DNA from: Victivallales bacterium
Lineage (GTDB): Bacteria; Verrucomicrobiota; Lentisphaeria; Victivallales; Victivallaceae
Reading direction: 5' to 3'
Assembly: GCA_030634125.1 (NCBI GenBank)
Contig: DAOWBJ010000011.1
Location: 1 to 14,518, forward strand
Length of the DNA: 14,518 bases
The notes beneath the pieces were generated by a model, which saw only the letters and a program-made list of their open reading frames with translations, was not told the origin of the DNA and did no database searches. Position 1 is the first letter of the stretch. Each line of letters starts with the position of its first letter. Shown here piece after piece: positions 1 to 7,015 of this stretch. Made by a program: the position numbers and the translations under genes.

Positions 1-257
1 AATTCAACTAAATCATTATAATCGAACATATCACGATCAAGCAAAATCCTTTCAGGCAAAAGCGTTTCCAGCAATATCCATAATTTTCCACAAGCCCTGT
101 CGCTAATATCCTGCAATGCGGCATTACTGTAATGATTGTCCGCTTCATTAATTATTTTAATTGCTTGACTGTATTGCAAAATCGATAATTTGGGAACAAT
201 AAAAATCTTATCACAATGGCTTATTTCAACAGTTCTCTCGCCAAAATCCGGGAACAT
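1..257 (-). CDS. Hypothetical protein, N-terminal 85 residues (cut by window edge)
   Basis: I do not recognise this protein. The reading frame is open from an ATG at 255-257 to the left edge with no stop, and an AAGGAG ribosome binding site lies 7 bases upstream (265-270), so the start is well supported. It begins MFPDFGERTVEIS and alternates a short strand-like N-terminus with a helix rich in I, L, Q and N, then a second leucine-rich segment ending in acidic residues. It has two cysteines and no signal peptide or membrane segment, so it is probably cytoplasmic. Upstream (304-309) is a TTGACA box without a convincing -10, and a near-palindrome GTTTAAAAGCTTTAAC lies between it and the RBS. The short-strand-then-helices layout loosely recalls phage tail-assembly chaperones, but I see no supporting neighbour and would not name it so. 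Confidence 0.7.
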   Translation of the reverse strand, partial: MFPDFGERTVEISHCDKIFIVPKLSILQYSQAIKIINEADNHYSNAALQDISDRACGKLWILLETLLPERILLDRDMFDYNDLVE

Positions 258-343
258 AATATGACTCCTTATTAAAGTTTAAAAGCTTTAACAACTGAAT
301 CATTGTCAACTATAGACATAGTCAGTAAAAAATCATTTTAATA

Positions 344-356
344 ATCCCGTTGGGGT
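344..356 (-). repeat. Short hairpin of the CCCCAA..GGGG repeat type
   Basis: ATCCC, a 3-base GTT loop and GGGGT form a 5-bp stem with one T-G wobble pair. Read on the minus strand it is ACCCCAACGGGAT, matching the first hairpin of the larger repeats at 3897 and 8112. It lies about 55 bases past the stop codon of the fused acyltransferase gene, with a T-run (minus strand) just before it rather than after it, so it is a poor intrinsic terminator. The remainder of the 258-411 gap holds only the weak promoter-like elements of the left-edge gene. Confidence 0.4.
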
Positions 357-411
357 AAATAAAAAAAATTGCAAATTAGTCTTGAGTATATTCACAAGCG
401 GGACGCATGCG

Positions 412-3400
412 CTACATTAAACTTTCGGAAAGCTTTTTTATGCCGCCGATATCCAGTTTGCCGCTGCCAAGCATTGGAATATGCTCGACTTTGATGAAAT
501 TCTCCTTCCCTGGTATCCATAAGTTAGGAATATGTCTTTTGCGTAATTTCTGAATGATTATTTCAGGATCAAGCTCATCATGCGAATAAAAAACTATTAA
601 TTTTTCGCCTTTTTTCTCGTCTTCAATTCCACAAACACCAATACAGCATTCGGTGGCATGAATTATTTCATTAATTTCCTTTTCAATCAGTTCATGCGGA
701 ACCATTTCACCCGCGATCTTGCTGAAGCGCGACATTCTGCCGGTAATCATGATATGTCCACTTGGATTCATTTGTCCTATATCTCCGGTAATATACCATC
801 CGTCATGCATGACTTCCGCGGTTTTTTCCGGTTCTTTGAGGTATCCCTGCATGATATTCGGTCCTTTGACCAGCAATAATCCATCGGTATCCGGCGGCAT
901 GGTTTCAAATGTGTCAGGATTAACTATTTTTGTGGCGATTCCGGGCATTGATGTACCGATACTGCCTGTTTTACCGATACTCGTGCCGAGATTAAGGATT
1001 GAATCCGCGACATTTATCGAAACGACCGGTGATAATTCGGTACAGCCGTAGCCCTCGGCAATAGTCAGCCTGGTTATTTCATGAAATTTCCTGGCAATAT
1101 CTTCACGCAGGCGTTCCGCGCCGGTAACGACCAGACGCAGTGAGGCAAAATCTTCGACCTCACAACGGCGCATATATGCCTGCAAAAAACCGGGAGCCGC
1201 CATCATTACGGTTACCTTTAAACGCTTGAGGGCATATCCAACCATTTTAGCGTCAAGAGGATTGGTAACCAATGCCACCTTGGTGTTTTGCGAAATGGAT
1301 ATGCAAAAACTGCTCAAAAATCCAAAGGAATGGAATATTGGAAGATTTCCGATAACTCTGTCAGACGCATTCCAGTTGACTATTCTGATGATAGAATAAA
1401 TATTACTGTTAATATTGTGGTGAGAAAGCATTACGCCTTTTGGCTCCCCGGTTGAACCGCTGGAATAAATAACAACGAGAGTGCGGTGCACATCATTGTA
1501 ACTCAATGGCGAAATAATATTCATTAATTCGCGCCAGGGCAGCAGCGCGACCATCAAAGCCGTTCTAATCTTACTGCCTTTTGAAAATTTTCCGGCAAGG
1601 CTTTCAAGCATAAACATTTCTGGATAAGGTTCAAAATTAAGTTTTTTGAGAAAACGTTTACTGGTTAAAACACAAGTCAAATCCGCTTTTTCCATTGCAA
1701 TCCTGATTGATTTTTTTGAAGCGGTAAAATTCAAAACAGCAGGAGTTTTATCAGCCATCAAAATCGCCAATATCACTACCACCGTTGTTACTGTATTGGG
1801 CAGCATTACGCCGACATATTTACAGTCTTCGGAAGTCATTTTCCTGATTTCACGACTAAGCAGAACTGCTTTGACCATAATCGTGAAATTACTGTGTTCT
1901 TTCCAGTTCGTGCCATCGTATTCGTTGAAAATTCTATGGAATGGATGTTTGCGCACCATATAGGCGAATTGTGAATGAACGGGACGCTCCTGCTGGTTGG
2001 GTATAGCTTCTATTTCCGCTGCCATTTCCGAGAGAATCAGGCGGATTTTATAGCCCGAAGAGGCAATGCTGATCGGTTTCCCGATAATTATACTCGCAGG
2101 ATGCGGAATCTCGCTGGGCCAGCGTAATTTTATTTTAGCATAGAAATTGGTAAAAACGCTGCCCCAGAGCATTCCTATACGAATCGGCAGAACCGGTACA
2201 TTCAAGCCTTTAGGAATCATCGAAGAGAGACCTTTTTTGAAGGTTGACATGATGCCGTTCTGAGTAATATTTCCTTCAGGAAAAATACAAATAACCTCGC
2301 CGTTTTCAAACATCTCATGTATTTTTTTTAACAATTGCCGCAGCTTTTTAGGTTTTCCCTGCGGGACTTCCATTATTCCCGCCCACTTCACTATGGGATG
2401 GATCCAGCGGTAACGATAAAAACTTTCGTAAATCATAAAGCGTATCGGGCGCACCGAACATGACGCAACAAGCATGTGATCAGCAAAAGAAGCATGATTA
2501 GCTACCAGCAAAGCAGGTCCTTCTTCAGGAATTTTGCTTTTTTCAAAAACTCGCACACGATAAATCAAATTAGTTAGAAGCAGGATAAAAAATCGAAGAA
2601 TAAATTCCGGGTCTCTCAAAAAGGCAAGCGATGCTAAAATAAATGACACTATTCCCAAATAAACCAGAAGTTTTATCGTAGTCAAACCGTAAACAGTTAG
2701 CAGAAAAACTAAAATTCCACAAAAAACAGCAGCTGTGCAAAATAATAAATATCGAACTGTGCAAAATAAGGCACGGTCTTTCTTATTGACAAAACGCAAT
2801 TGCCATGCCTGGAGATGACTCAAAGCCGCTCCCCCTGAAAAACCGGATAAAAATGTAAAAATTAACAGCGGCAGAAAAATTTGAACTCCCAGATATAGAT
2901 GCGCTTGTTCAGAAAATAAACCCGCCAGAATTGAAAAAAGAACAAGACCGGCAACACCAACAGGCACCATGCCTAGTTCAAAACCGTTACGACCAACAAA
3001 ACCGCTGAAAAAAGCTCCCAGTGCTATACCTCCGAGAGGCGCAGTGAAGATTAGAGCATAAGACATCCATAAGCTTGTCTGCGGCTCTAAATTATTATTC
3101 GCAAAGACTATTAATACTCCCTCAACAAAAACAAGTGTTGACAAGATATAACATTCCCCAAAGGTAATAAGCCGTAATGAACGTTTGCTTTTCAGCATTT
3201 TTCCGGCATCTGTTAGATAATTGAATATGCCGAACTTGAATTCTTCATTCATTCCGTCCGCCACTCCTGCCGGAGCCCGCATTGTCAACATGAGACTGAA
3301 AATACTTAGAACCATAAATAAAACAGCGGCAAAATTCATTGAATCACTATGATAAGAAATCGCGTTGTAGTAAATAAAAACTCCTCCAAGGCAGCCTGAA

Positions 3401-3867
3401 ACTATTCCCAGAAAAATAACCAGTATTTTAGTACCGCAAATTTCGCCAAGATGTCGCGGATCGAATAAATCAGTACACACACCCTGCGCGGCTGGATACA
3501 TAAAGGCTGCTTCAACTCCAAACAAAAAGATAATAAACAAAGCAGCCCATATCCTGATTGATTCAGGGAAAAACAAAATAACCATACAGCCCAGACCCAT
3601 AATAAAAACTTCACCGATACGAGCGAAAACTATGACGTTACGGCGGGCAAAACTGCCAAGCATAAGACGAACAATACTCGACAAAAGGAAAAAAGGCGCC
3701 AGGTAGACAATACAACTCCAGAACGCGAAAGCCATACGTTCATCAAGGGTATGCGAAAAACTTAAAGTCGCCAGCATAAAAAACGCGCAAATATTAAAAG
3801 TGCTCAGGAAAAAAGCCGTAAATAAGGACATCCATCCTGAACGTAGAAGATTATTCGTATTCTCCAT
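412..3867 (-). CDS. Fused lysophospholipid transporter / 2-acyl-GPE acyltransferase / acyl-ACP synthetase (LplT-Aas type)
   Basis: This inner-membrane protein probably takes in lysophospholipids and re-acylates them with fatty acids that it activates itself. Three modules are visible in its 1151 residues. Residues ~10-420 hold about twelve hydrophobic segments of an LplT-like major facilitator. Residues ~435-620 are a PlsC acyltransferase with the catalytic NHASFAD box (H458, D463) and FPEG at 529-532. Residues ~640-1151 are an ANL-family AMP ligase with the YSSGSTGEPKG phosphate loop at 801-811, YGCTE at 940-944, YITGD at 1025-1029, a GR-M-R hinge at ~1043 and the C-terminal GSGKLD lysine K1137. 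All key residues are present, so it should be active. In E. coli these functions are two adjacent genes, lplT and aas. The ATG is preceded by AGGAGG at 13 bases, rather far but with no better start nearby. The gene stands alone on its strand. Confidence 0.9.
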   Translation of the reverse strand: MENTNNLLRSGWMSLFTAFFLSTFNICAFFMLATLSFSHTLDERMAFAFWSCIVYLAPFFLLSSIVRLMLGSFARRNVIVFARIGEVFIMGLGCMVILFFPESIRIWAALFIIFLFGVEAAFMYPAAQGVCTDLFDPRHLGEICGTKILVIFLGIVSGCLGGVFIYYNAISYHSDSMNFAAVLFMVLSIFSLMLTMRAPAGVADGMNEEFKFGIFNYLTDAGKMLKSKRSLRLITFGECYILSTLVFVEGVLIVFANNNLEPQTSLWMSYALIFTAPLGGIALGAFFSGFVGRNGFELGMVPVGVAGLVLFSILAGLFSEQAHLYLGVQIFLPLLIFTFLSGFSGGAALSHLQAWQLRFVNKKDRALFCTVRYLLFCTAAVFCGILVFLLTVYGLTTIKLLVYLGIVSFILASLAFLRDPEFILRFFILLLTNLIYRVRVFEKSKIPEEGPALLVANHASFADHMLVASCSVRPIRFMIYESFYRYRWIHPIVKWAGIMEVPQGKPKKLRQLLKKIHEMFENGEVICIFPEGNITQNGIMSTFKKGLSSMIPKGLNVPVLPIRIGMLWGSVFTNFYAKIKLRWPSEIPHPASIIIGKPISIASSGYKIRLILSEMAAEIEAIPNQQERPVHSQFAYMVRKHPFHRIFNEYDGTNWKEHSNFTIMVKAVLLSREIRKMTSEDCKYVGVMLPNTVTTVVVILAILMADKTPAVLNFTASKKSIRIAMEKADLTCVLTSKRFLKKLNFEPYPEMFMLESLAGKFSKGSKIRTALMVALLPWRELMNIISPLSYNDVHRTLVVIYSSGSTGEPKGVMLSHHNINSNIYSIIRIVNWNASDRVIGNLPIFHSFGFLSSFCISISQNTKVALVTNPLDAKMVGYALKRLKVTVMMAAPGFLQAYMRRCEVEDFASLRLVVTGAERLREDIARKFHEITRLTIAEGYGCTELSPVVSINVADSILNLGTSIGKTGSIGTSMPGIATKIVNPDTFETMPPDTDGLLLVKGPNIMQGYLKEPEKTAEVMHDGWYITGDIGQMNPSGHIMITGRMSRFSKIAGEMVPHELIEKEINEIIHATECCIGVCGIEDEKKGEKLIVFYSHDELDPEIIIQKLRKRHIPNLWIPGKENFIKVEHIPMLGSGKLDIGGIKKLSESLM

Positions 3868-3896
3868 GCGAAATATTTATTCCTCCTGTATTAATT

Positions 3897-3953
3897 AAAA
3901 CCCCAACGCGGTGGGTTTTTAAATAATGCATAGTCCGTTCCCCGCAAGGGAAC
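3897..3953. repeat. REP-like double-hairpin element
   Basis: Two hairpins are separated by an A/T-rich spacer. Hairpin one has arms AAAACCC (3897-3903) and GGGTTTT (3913-3919). Hairpin two has arms GTTCCC (3937-3942) and GGGAAC (3948-3953). The spacer contains TTTAAATA, and TTAATTA lies directly before the first hairpin. The same order (TTAATTA, a CCCCAA hairpin, TTTAAATA, a second G/C hairpin) recurs at 8107-8156. It sits upstream of the fused acyltransferase gene, just outside its RBS, so it lies in or near that gene's promoter or leader. Confidence 0.5.
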
Positions 3954-4034
3954 TTCAATCTTTTAAAAATGGTACTTTTCGGTACTTTTAAGTCTTAAAA
4001 CGGAACAAAATGGCACTTCTCCAAAACGTCCTTT

Positions 4035-4063
4035 TTAGACTATTTTTCATAATTAAATATAGT
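4035..4063 (+). promoter_or_regulatory. Candidate promoter for the small ORF and surface-repeat gene
   Basis: A TATAGT box at 4058-4063 matches the -10 consensus at five of six positions and would give a leader of about 20 bases before the ATG at 4092. The -35 side (TTTTTAGAC, 17 bases upstream) is weak. The -10 is also the right arm of an inverted repeat, GACTAT (4038-4043) and ATAGTC (4059-4064). Just upstream, 3960-4020 contains a tandem GGTACTTTT-CGGTACTTTT, a 15-base palindrome TTTTAAGTCTTAAAA, and two copies of AAAATGG-ACTT, which may be regulator sites. No function is proven. Confidence 0.3.
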
Positions 4064-4091
4064 CACCCGTAGGCTGAAAATCAAGCATAAA

Positions 4092-4256
4092 ATGAAAGAA
4101 ATCAGTTATAAAGAATGGAATAATATTTTACTGATTTTAAACGGCGGAATATTTTCTTGCAAAATTCCAGAATCATGTTATTTTAAAGGAGTACAAAAGT
4201 GTGACGCATTGAAAAATAACTGTGTCAGGGATAACATTTTTGAGTTCAAATCGTAA
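4092..4256 (+). CDS. Small cysteine-containing hypothetical protein (54 aa)
   Basis: This is a complete short frame from ATG to TAA, 17 bases ahead of the surface-repeat gene and on the same strand. I do not recognise it. It begins MKEISYKEWNNILL and has four cysteines, C23, C29, C37 and C44 (spacings 5, 7 and 6), in its second half, as expected of a small zinc-binding or disulfide-bonded domain. It has no signal peptide, so a cytoplasmic metal-binding fold is likelier than a secreted peptide. Points in favour are the natural amino-acid composition, the even cysteine spacing and the candidate -10 box about 30 bases upstream. Against it, no good Shine-Dalgarno sequence precedes the ATG. It may be translated, or it may be chance reading of the leader. 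Confidence 0.4.
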   Translation: MKEISYKEWNNILLILNGGIFSCKIPESCYFKGVQKCDALKNNCVRDNIFEFKS

Positions 4257-4273
4257 AAATAAGGAAAAGCTAC

Positions 4274-4738
4274 GTGACTAAAACAATCAAAACTTTCATT
4301 CTGTGTGTGATTACATGTGTAATTACTTCGTCTGCGTTCGCGGGAACTAAAGCATTTCAGGCAAGTATCGCTCCGGGCATCGCGATTCACGACCGTCATC
4401 AGAAAATCGAAGGTCTTACTCTGAGTATCTGGGGAGAAAATCCTCAGGTCTCATTAGCTTTGGGAATCATTAACGGAACTTGCGACAACAGTGCCGGTTT
4501 CAGTTTAGGTTTCATTAACTACGGCGATTCCTACAAGGGTGTACAATTTGGCTTTTTGAATGCAGACAAAAAGCTCCAAGGAGCTCAATTTGGTTTTCTT
4601 AACCTTGCAAAAGATACGGAAACCGGGTTTCAATTTGGTTTTATCAATATTATTCAGAAAAACAAAAAGTGGTTCAGCAATTTCCCGAATGAGATTGCAC
4701 CATTTATGATCCTTATCAACTGGCGCCTTGAAGACTAA
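4274..4738 (+). CDS. Secreted surface-repeat protein (LA_2272-like QFGFxN repeats)
   Basis: The 154-residue precursor starts with a signal peptide: lysines at 3 and 6, a hydrophobic core to about residue 20, and a signal peptidase I site after SSAFA (23). Cysteines at 11 and 15 do not form a good lipobox. The mature part has five near-repeats of a short beta-strand motif about 14 residues apart: SLALGIIN (60), FSLGFIN (76), VQFGFLN (90), AQFGFLN (104) and FQFGFIN (119). The pattern G-x-Q-F-G-h-h-N is that of the LA_2272-type surface-repeat proteins, which are predicted to be beta-structured and exported. The role is unknown. The start is GTG at 4274 with AAGGA about 7 bases upstream. With only five repeats it is short for the family. 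It ends in a strong terminator. Confidence 0.7.
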   Translation: MTKTIKTFILCVITCVITSSAFAGTKAFQASIAPGIAIHDRHQKIEGLTLSIWGENPQVSLALGIINGTCDNSAGFSLGFINYGDSYKGVQFGFLNADKKLQGAQFGFLNLAKDTETGFQFGFINIIQKNKKWFSNFPNEIAPFMILINWRLED

Positions 4739-4762
4739 ACACTCTTCATCAGAATTTATATC

Positions 4763-4798
4763 GGGCTGACTGCGTTATATGTGGTCAGCCCTTTTCTT
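4763..4798 (+). terminator. Intrinsic terminator of the surface-repeat gene
   Basis: A perfect 8-bp stem, GGGCTGAC (4763-4770) and GTCAGCCC (4784-4791), with a 13-base loop is followed by TTTTCTTT on the plus strand. It starts 25 bases after the stop of the surface-repeat gene. Its right arm contains the stop codon and last codon of the convergent nagA gene. The T-run is only on the plus-strand side, so it should stop plus-strand transcription best. Confidence 0.85.
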
Positions 4799-5771
4799 TA
4801 AACTGTTTTTCAGCTTCATCCCAAATGTATTCAACGCCGGTTCTGATTGAATCCGGGTCTACATTGATCGCTTTTAATGGATTAGTAAAGGCTACTTGAA
4901 TTATTTCTTCAGGAGTCAAAAATCCGAGCGACGCTAAATAATTAACGCATTGCAGAATCGTCGCTGATGAACCAACCAGACAATTTTTGTCGGGGTTATG
5001 AAGGAGGCCGTTTTCCTCGATAACCGCACGGTTGCCCAATGTATAATATTCGCCCGGAGGCATTCCGGCGATTGGAGAAGCATCACTGGTAACAATTGTA
5101 TTATCAATGCCTTTGGCGCGAATAATCGTTTTGATTACAGTCGGCGGCAGATGATGTCCATCTGTGATAATCATCGCGCTTAAACCATCGCAGGCCATGC
5201 CGGACCAGATCGCGTTTTCATGGCGGTTAACCTCGTTTGGAATGCCGTTGCCGAGGTGAGTCAATAAAGTCGCGCCTGCGTCCGCGCATTTTCTAAGGTC
5301 GTCGTAAGCAGCTAAATGATGTCCCAGAGAAACTGCGACACCTTGACTTACAGCATATTCTGTCAATTCCGCGGCGCCTTCGTTTTCAGCGGCTATGGTC
5401 AACATTTTGATTTGTCCGTCCGCCCATTCCTGCATCTTTTTGAAAAACTCAATACCGGGGGCTTTTACCCAGTCAGGATTATGCGCTCCCACCGCACCGG
5501 GTTTATCGCTCAAAAATGGTCCTTCCGCGTGGATGCCAAGCGTGCGTCCCTGAAGTTCGGGAGCTTTCATAGCTTCTGCGAGAATAGGCAGATTGCGCTT
5601 GTAGTTTTCTTCACTGCTGGTAATGATTGTCGGCAGAAACGCGGCTGTCCCGCGATTCAAAAGTTCTTTGCTGGCACGAATAAATTCTGATGCGCTCAAA
5701 TCGTCTTCCGAGAATGTCACGCCAAGAAAACCATTTACCTGAACATCAATAAAACCTGGAACTTTAAACAT
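4785..5771 (-). CDS. nagA: N-acetylglucosamine-6-phosphate deacetylase
   Basis: It hydrolyses GlcNAc-6-phosphate to glucosamine-6-phosphate and acetate in the cytoplasm, the entry step of amino-sugar catabolism. Family landmarks in the 328-residue protein are PGFIDVQVNG near the N-terminus (the NagA variant of the amidohydrolase HxH site, as in E. coli), HAEGP with metal ligand E83, LGHH with H151, THLGNG with H172, and the catalytic TSDAS aspartate D230. Spacings between these residues match E. coli NagA closely. The protein starts directly at the barrel and lacks most of the usual ~45-residue N-terminal beta-sandwich half, against a usual length of about 380. I chose the ATG at 5769-5771 with AGGG upstream over an in-frame TTG at 5814-5816, because the TTG lies inside the putative operator and adds only a lysine-rich stretch. 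It is transcribed away from the epimerase gene. Confidence 0.85.
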   Translation of the reverse strand: MFKVPGFIDVQVNGFLGVTFSEDDLSASEFIRASKELLNRGTAAFLPTIITSSEENYKRNLPILAEAMKAPELQGRTLGIHAEGPFLSDKPGAVGAHNPDWVKAPGIEFFKKMQEWADGQIKMLTIAAENEGAAELTEYAVSQGVAVSLGHHLAAYDDLRKCADAGATLLTHLGNGIPNEVNRHENAIWSGMACDGLSAMIITDGHHLPPTVIKTIIRAKGIDNTIVTSDASPIAGMPPGEYYTLGNRAVIEENGLLHNPDKNCLVGSSATILQCVNYLASLGFLTPEEIIQVAFTNPLKAINVDPDSIRTGVEYIWDEAEKQFKEKG

Positions 5772-5802
5772 TTTATGTACCCTGAATTTTAGTTTATTAA
5801 AT

Positions 5803-5827
5803 GCTTTGTTAAACAATTTAACAATGT
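5803..5827. promoter_or_regulatory. Palindromic operator candidate of nagA (shared with the SDR gene)
   Basis: This 25-base imperfect palindrome has half-sites around TTTGTTAA (5805-5812) and TTTAACAA (5817-5824). It lies between the predicted -10 (5832-5837) and the nagA ATG, so it would overlap or follow the transcription start, a typical repressor position. Aligned to 11735-11759 upstream of the SDR gene, 20 of 25 bases are identical and the spacing is the same. The regulator is not in the window. A LacI- or GntR-type repressor would fit the size and symmetry, but that is inference. Confidence 0.55.
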
Positions 5828-5831
5828 AAGT

Positions 5832-5860
5832 AATTTACAGCTTGCACTATATTATTTCAA
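5832..5860 (-). promoter_or_regulatory. Candidate sigma-70-type promoter of nagA
   Basis: On the minus strand TTGAAA (5855-5860) is followed after 17 bases by TAAATT (5832-5837). The operator palindrome begins 4 bases further on. The same arrangement (-35, 17 bases, A/T-rich -10, palindrome) is seen at the SDR gene, which supports both predictions. Confidence 0.45.
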
Positions 5861-5899
5861 GCCAAATTCAAGATTTTCGTGTTTTTTTCTATATATGAC

Positions 5900-5928
5900 T
5901 TGACTAAAAGAAGTATAGATATTATCTT
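5900..5928 (+). promoter_or_regulatory. Candidate sigma-70-type promoter of the epimerase-aldolase pair
   Basis: TTGACT (5900-5905), a 17-base spacer and TATCTT (5923-5928) give a leader of about 38 bases before the ATG at 5972. It points away from the nagA promoter about 40 bases to the left, so the 200-base gap is a divergent control region. The operator palindrome is on the nagA side, roughly 75 bases from this promoter. Confidence 0.45.
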
Positions 5929-5971
5929 AAAAGAAACTAGATGGTTGGTTTTGGCGAAAGCGGAGCTTATA

Positions 5972-7006
5972 ATGGAATATCCGACAGAAATAAAAGATGA
6001 AGCGCAATTGGAAGATTTACTTTCCGTTCCGAATGCTGATTTGATTGCCCTGATGAAGCGCCTTGCGGGTGATATCATGATTCTGGGTATCGGCGGCAAA
6101 ATGGGCATAACTCTGGGGCGTCAGGCACTCAACGCGATCAGCGCGGCTGGTGTTGACAAAAAAGTCATCGGAGTATCGCGTTTCAGCGATGCCGCCGGAC
6201 GTAAACGGCTCGAAGCATGGGGAGTGGAAACTATTGCCTGCGACCTTCTGGATTCAAATGAAATCGCCAAATTACCTCATGTTAAAAACATTATTTACAT
6301 GGCTGGACGCAAATTCGGCACTAACGGCACTGAGGAATTGACCTGGGCGATGAACGCCCTTGTCCCGGGTTATGTGGGAACGCATTTTAAAAACAGTAAT
6401 ATCGTTGTATTTTCAACCGGCTGTGTTTATCCATTGGTTAACGCGCAGAGCGGCGGCTGCACCGAAGATGCCGCACCCGCGCCGATTGGCGAATATGCTC
6501 AAAGCTGCCTCGGGCGCGAACGTATTTTCTCTTATTGCTCCAAACAGTTCGGTACTGAAATATTGCTGTTCCGTTTAAATTACGCTATTGATTTGCGCTA
6601 CGGCGTACTGCACGATATCGGGCAGCAGGTTTTTCAGGGTAAGCCGGTCAACAATACAGTCGGCCATTTCAATATCCTCTGGCAGGGAGATGCTAATAGT
6701 CAAGCTCTGCGCTGTTTGGAATACTGCACATCGCCAGCCGCTTCACTCAACATTACCGGACCGGAAATAGTAAGAGTGGAATATATTGCTGAAAAATTTG
6801 CTGAATTAATGGGTAAAAAAATAAGGTATACGGGTGAATCCGCTGACAAATGCTATTTGAACGATTCCAGCAAAGCGACAGAGCTTTTCGGCAAACCACG
6901 CGTCAGCGTGGAACAGATGATCAAATGGCAGGCGGCATGGTTTATGCGGGGCGGCGCGTCTTTGGGAAAACCGACACATTTTGAAGTTAATGATGGAAAG
7001 TATTGA
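5972..7006 (+). CDS. NAD-dependent epimerase/dehydratase family protein (extended SDR) with altered YxxxK
   Basis: This 344-residue extended short-chain dehydrogenase/reductase is cytoplasmic and probably acts on a sugar or sugar-acid derivative. The Rossmann loop GIGGKMG is at 39-45, YMAGRKFG at ~109-116 and the active-site serine segment STGCVYP at 148-154. The catalytic tyrosine falls in GEYAQSCLGRE (Y175), but the residue four places on is C179 instead of the lysine that defines YxxxK. R182 is the nearest base. The loss of lysine means classical SDR chemistry is uncertain. The sequence is otherwise intact. I start it at the ATG at 5972, preceded by CGGAG, not the upstream in-frame GTG at 5879, which would add an A/T-rich leader containing the promoter. 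The next gene begins 9 bases after its stop, so the two are co-transcribed and probably act on the same metabolite. Confidence 0.8.
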   Translation: MEYPTEIKDEAQLEDLLSVPNADLIALMKRLAGDIMILGIGGKMGITLGRQALNAISAAGVDKKVIGVSRFSDAAGRKRLEAWGVETIACDLLDSNEIAKLPHVKNIIYMAGRKFGTNGTEELTWAMNALVPGYVGTHFKNSNIVVFSTGCVYPLVNAQSGGCTEDAAPAPIGEYAQSCLGRERIFSYCSKQFGTEILLFRLNYAIDLRYGVLHDIGQQVFQGKPVNNTVGHFNILWQGDANSQALRCLEYCTSPAASLNITGPEIVRVEYIAEKFAELMGKKIRYTGESADKCYLNDSSKATELFGKPRVSVEQMIKWQAAWFMRGGASLGKPTHFEVNDGKY

Positions 7007-7015
7007 GGTTATATA

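Noticed and set aside
1..257. Phage tail-assembly chaperone or other prophage gene at the left edge.
   Set aside because: The resemblance is only in general layout, and no phage gene is found in the neighbouring 14 kb.
3889..3953. CRISPR repeat or attC-type integron site.
   Set aside because: There is a single copy here with no regular spacers, and the attC consensus ends (GTTRRRY and its partner) are not present. The two-hairpin layout recurs at 8112, fitting a REP-like element.
5879..5971. Upstream GTG extension of the epimerase-like protein by 31 residues.
   Set aside because: The extension covers the best plus-strand promoter and lacks an RBS, whereas the ATG at 5972 has CGGAG at normal spacing.
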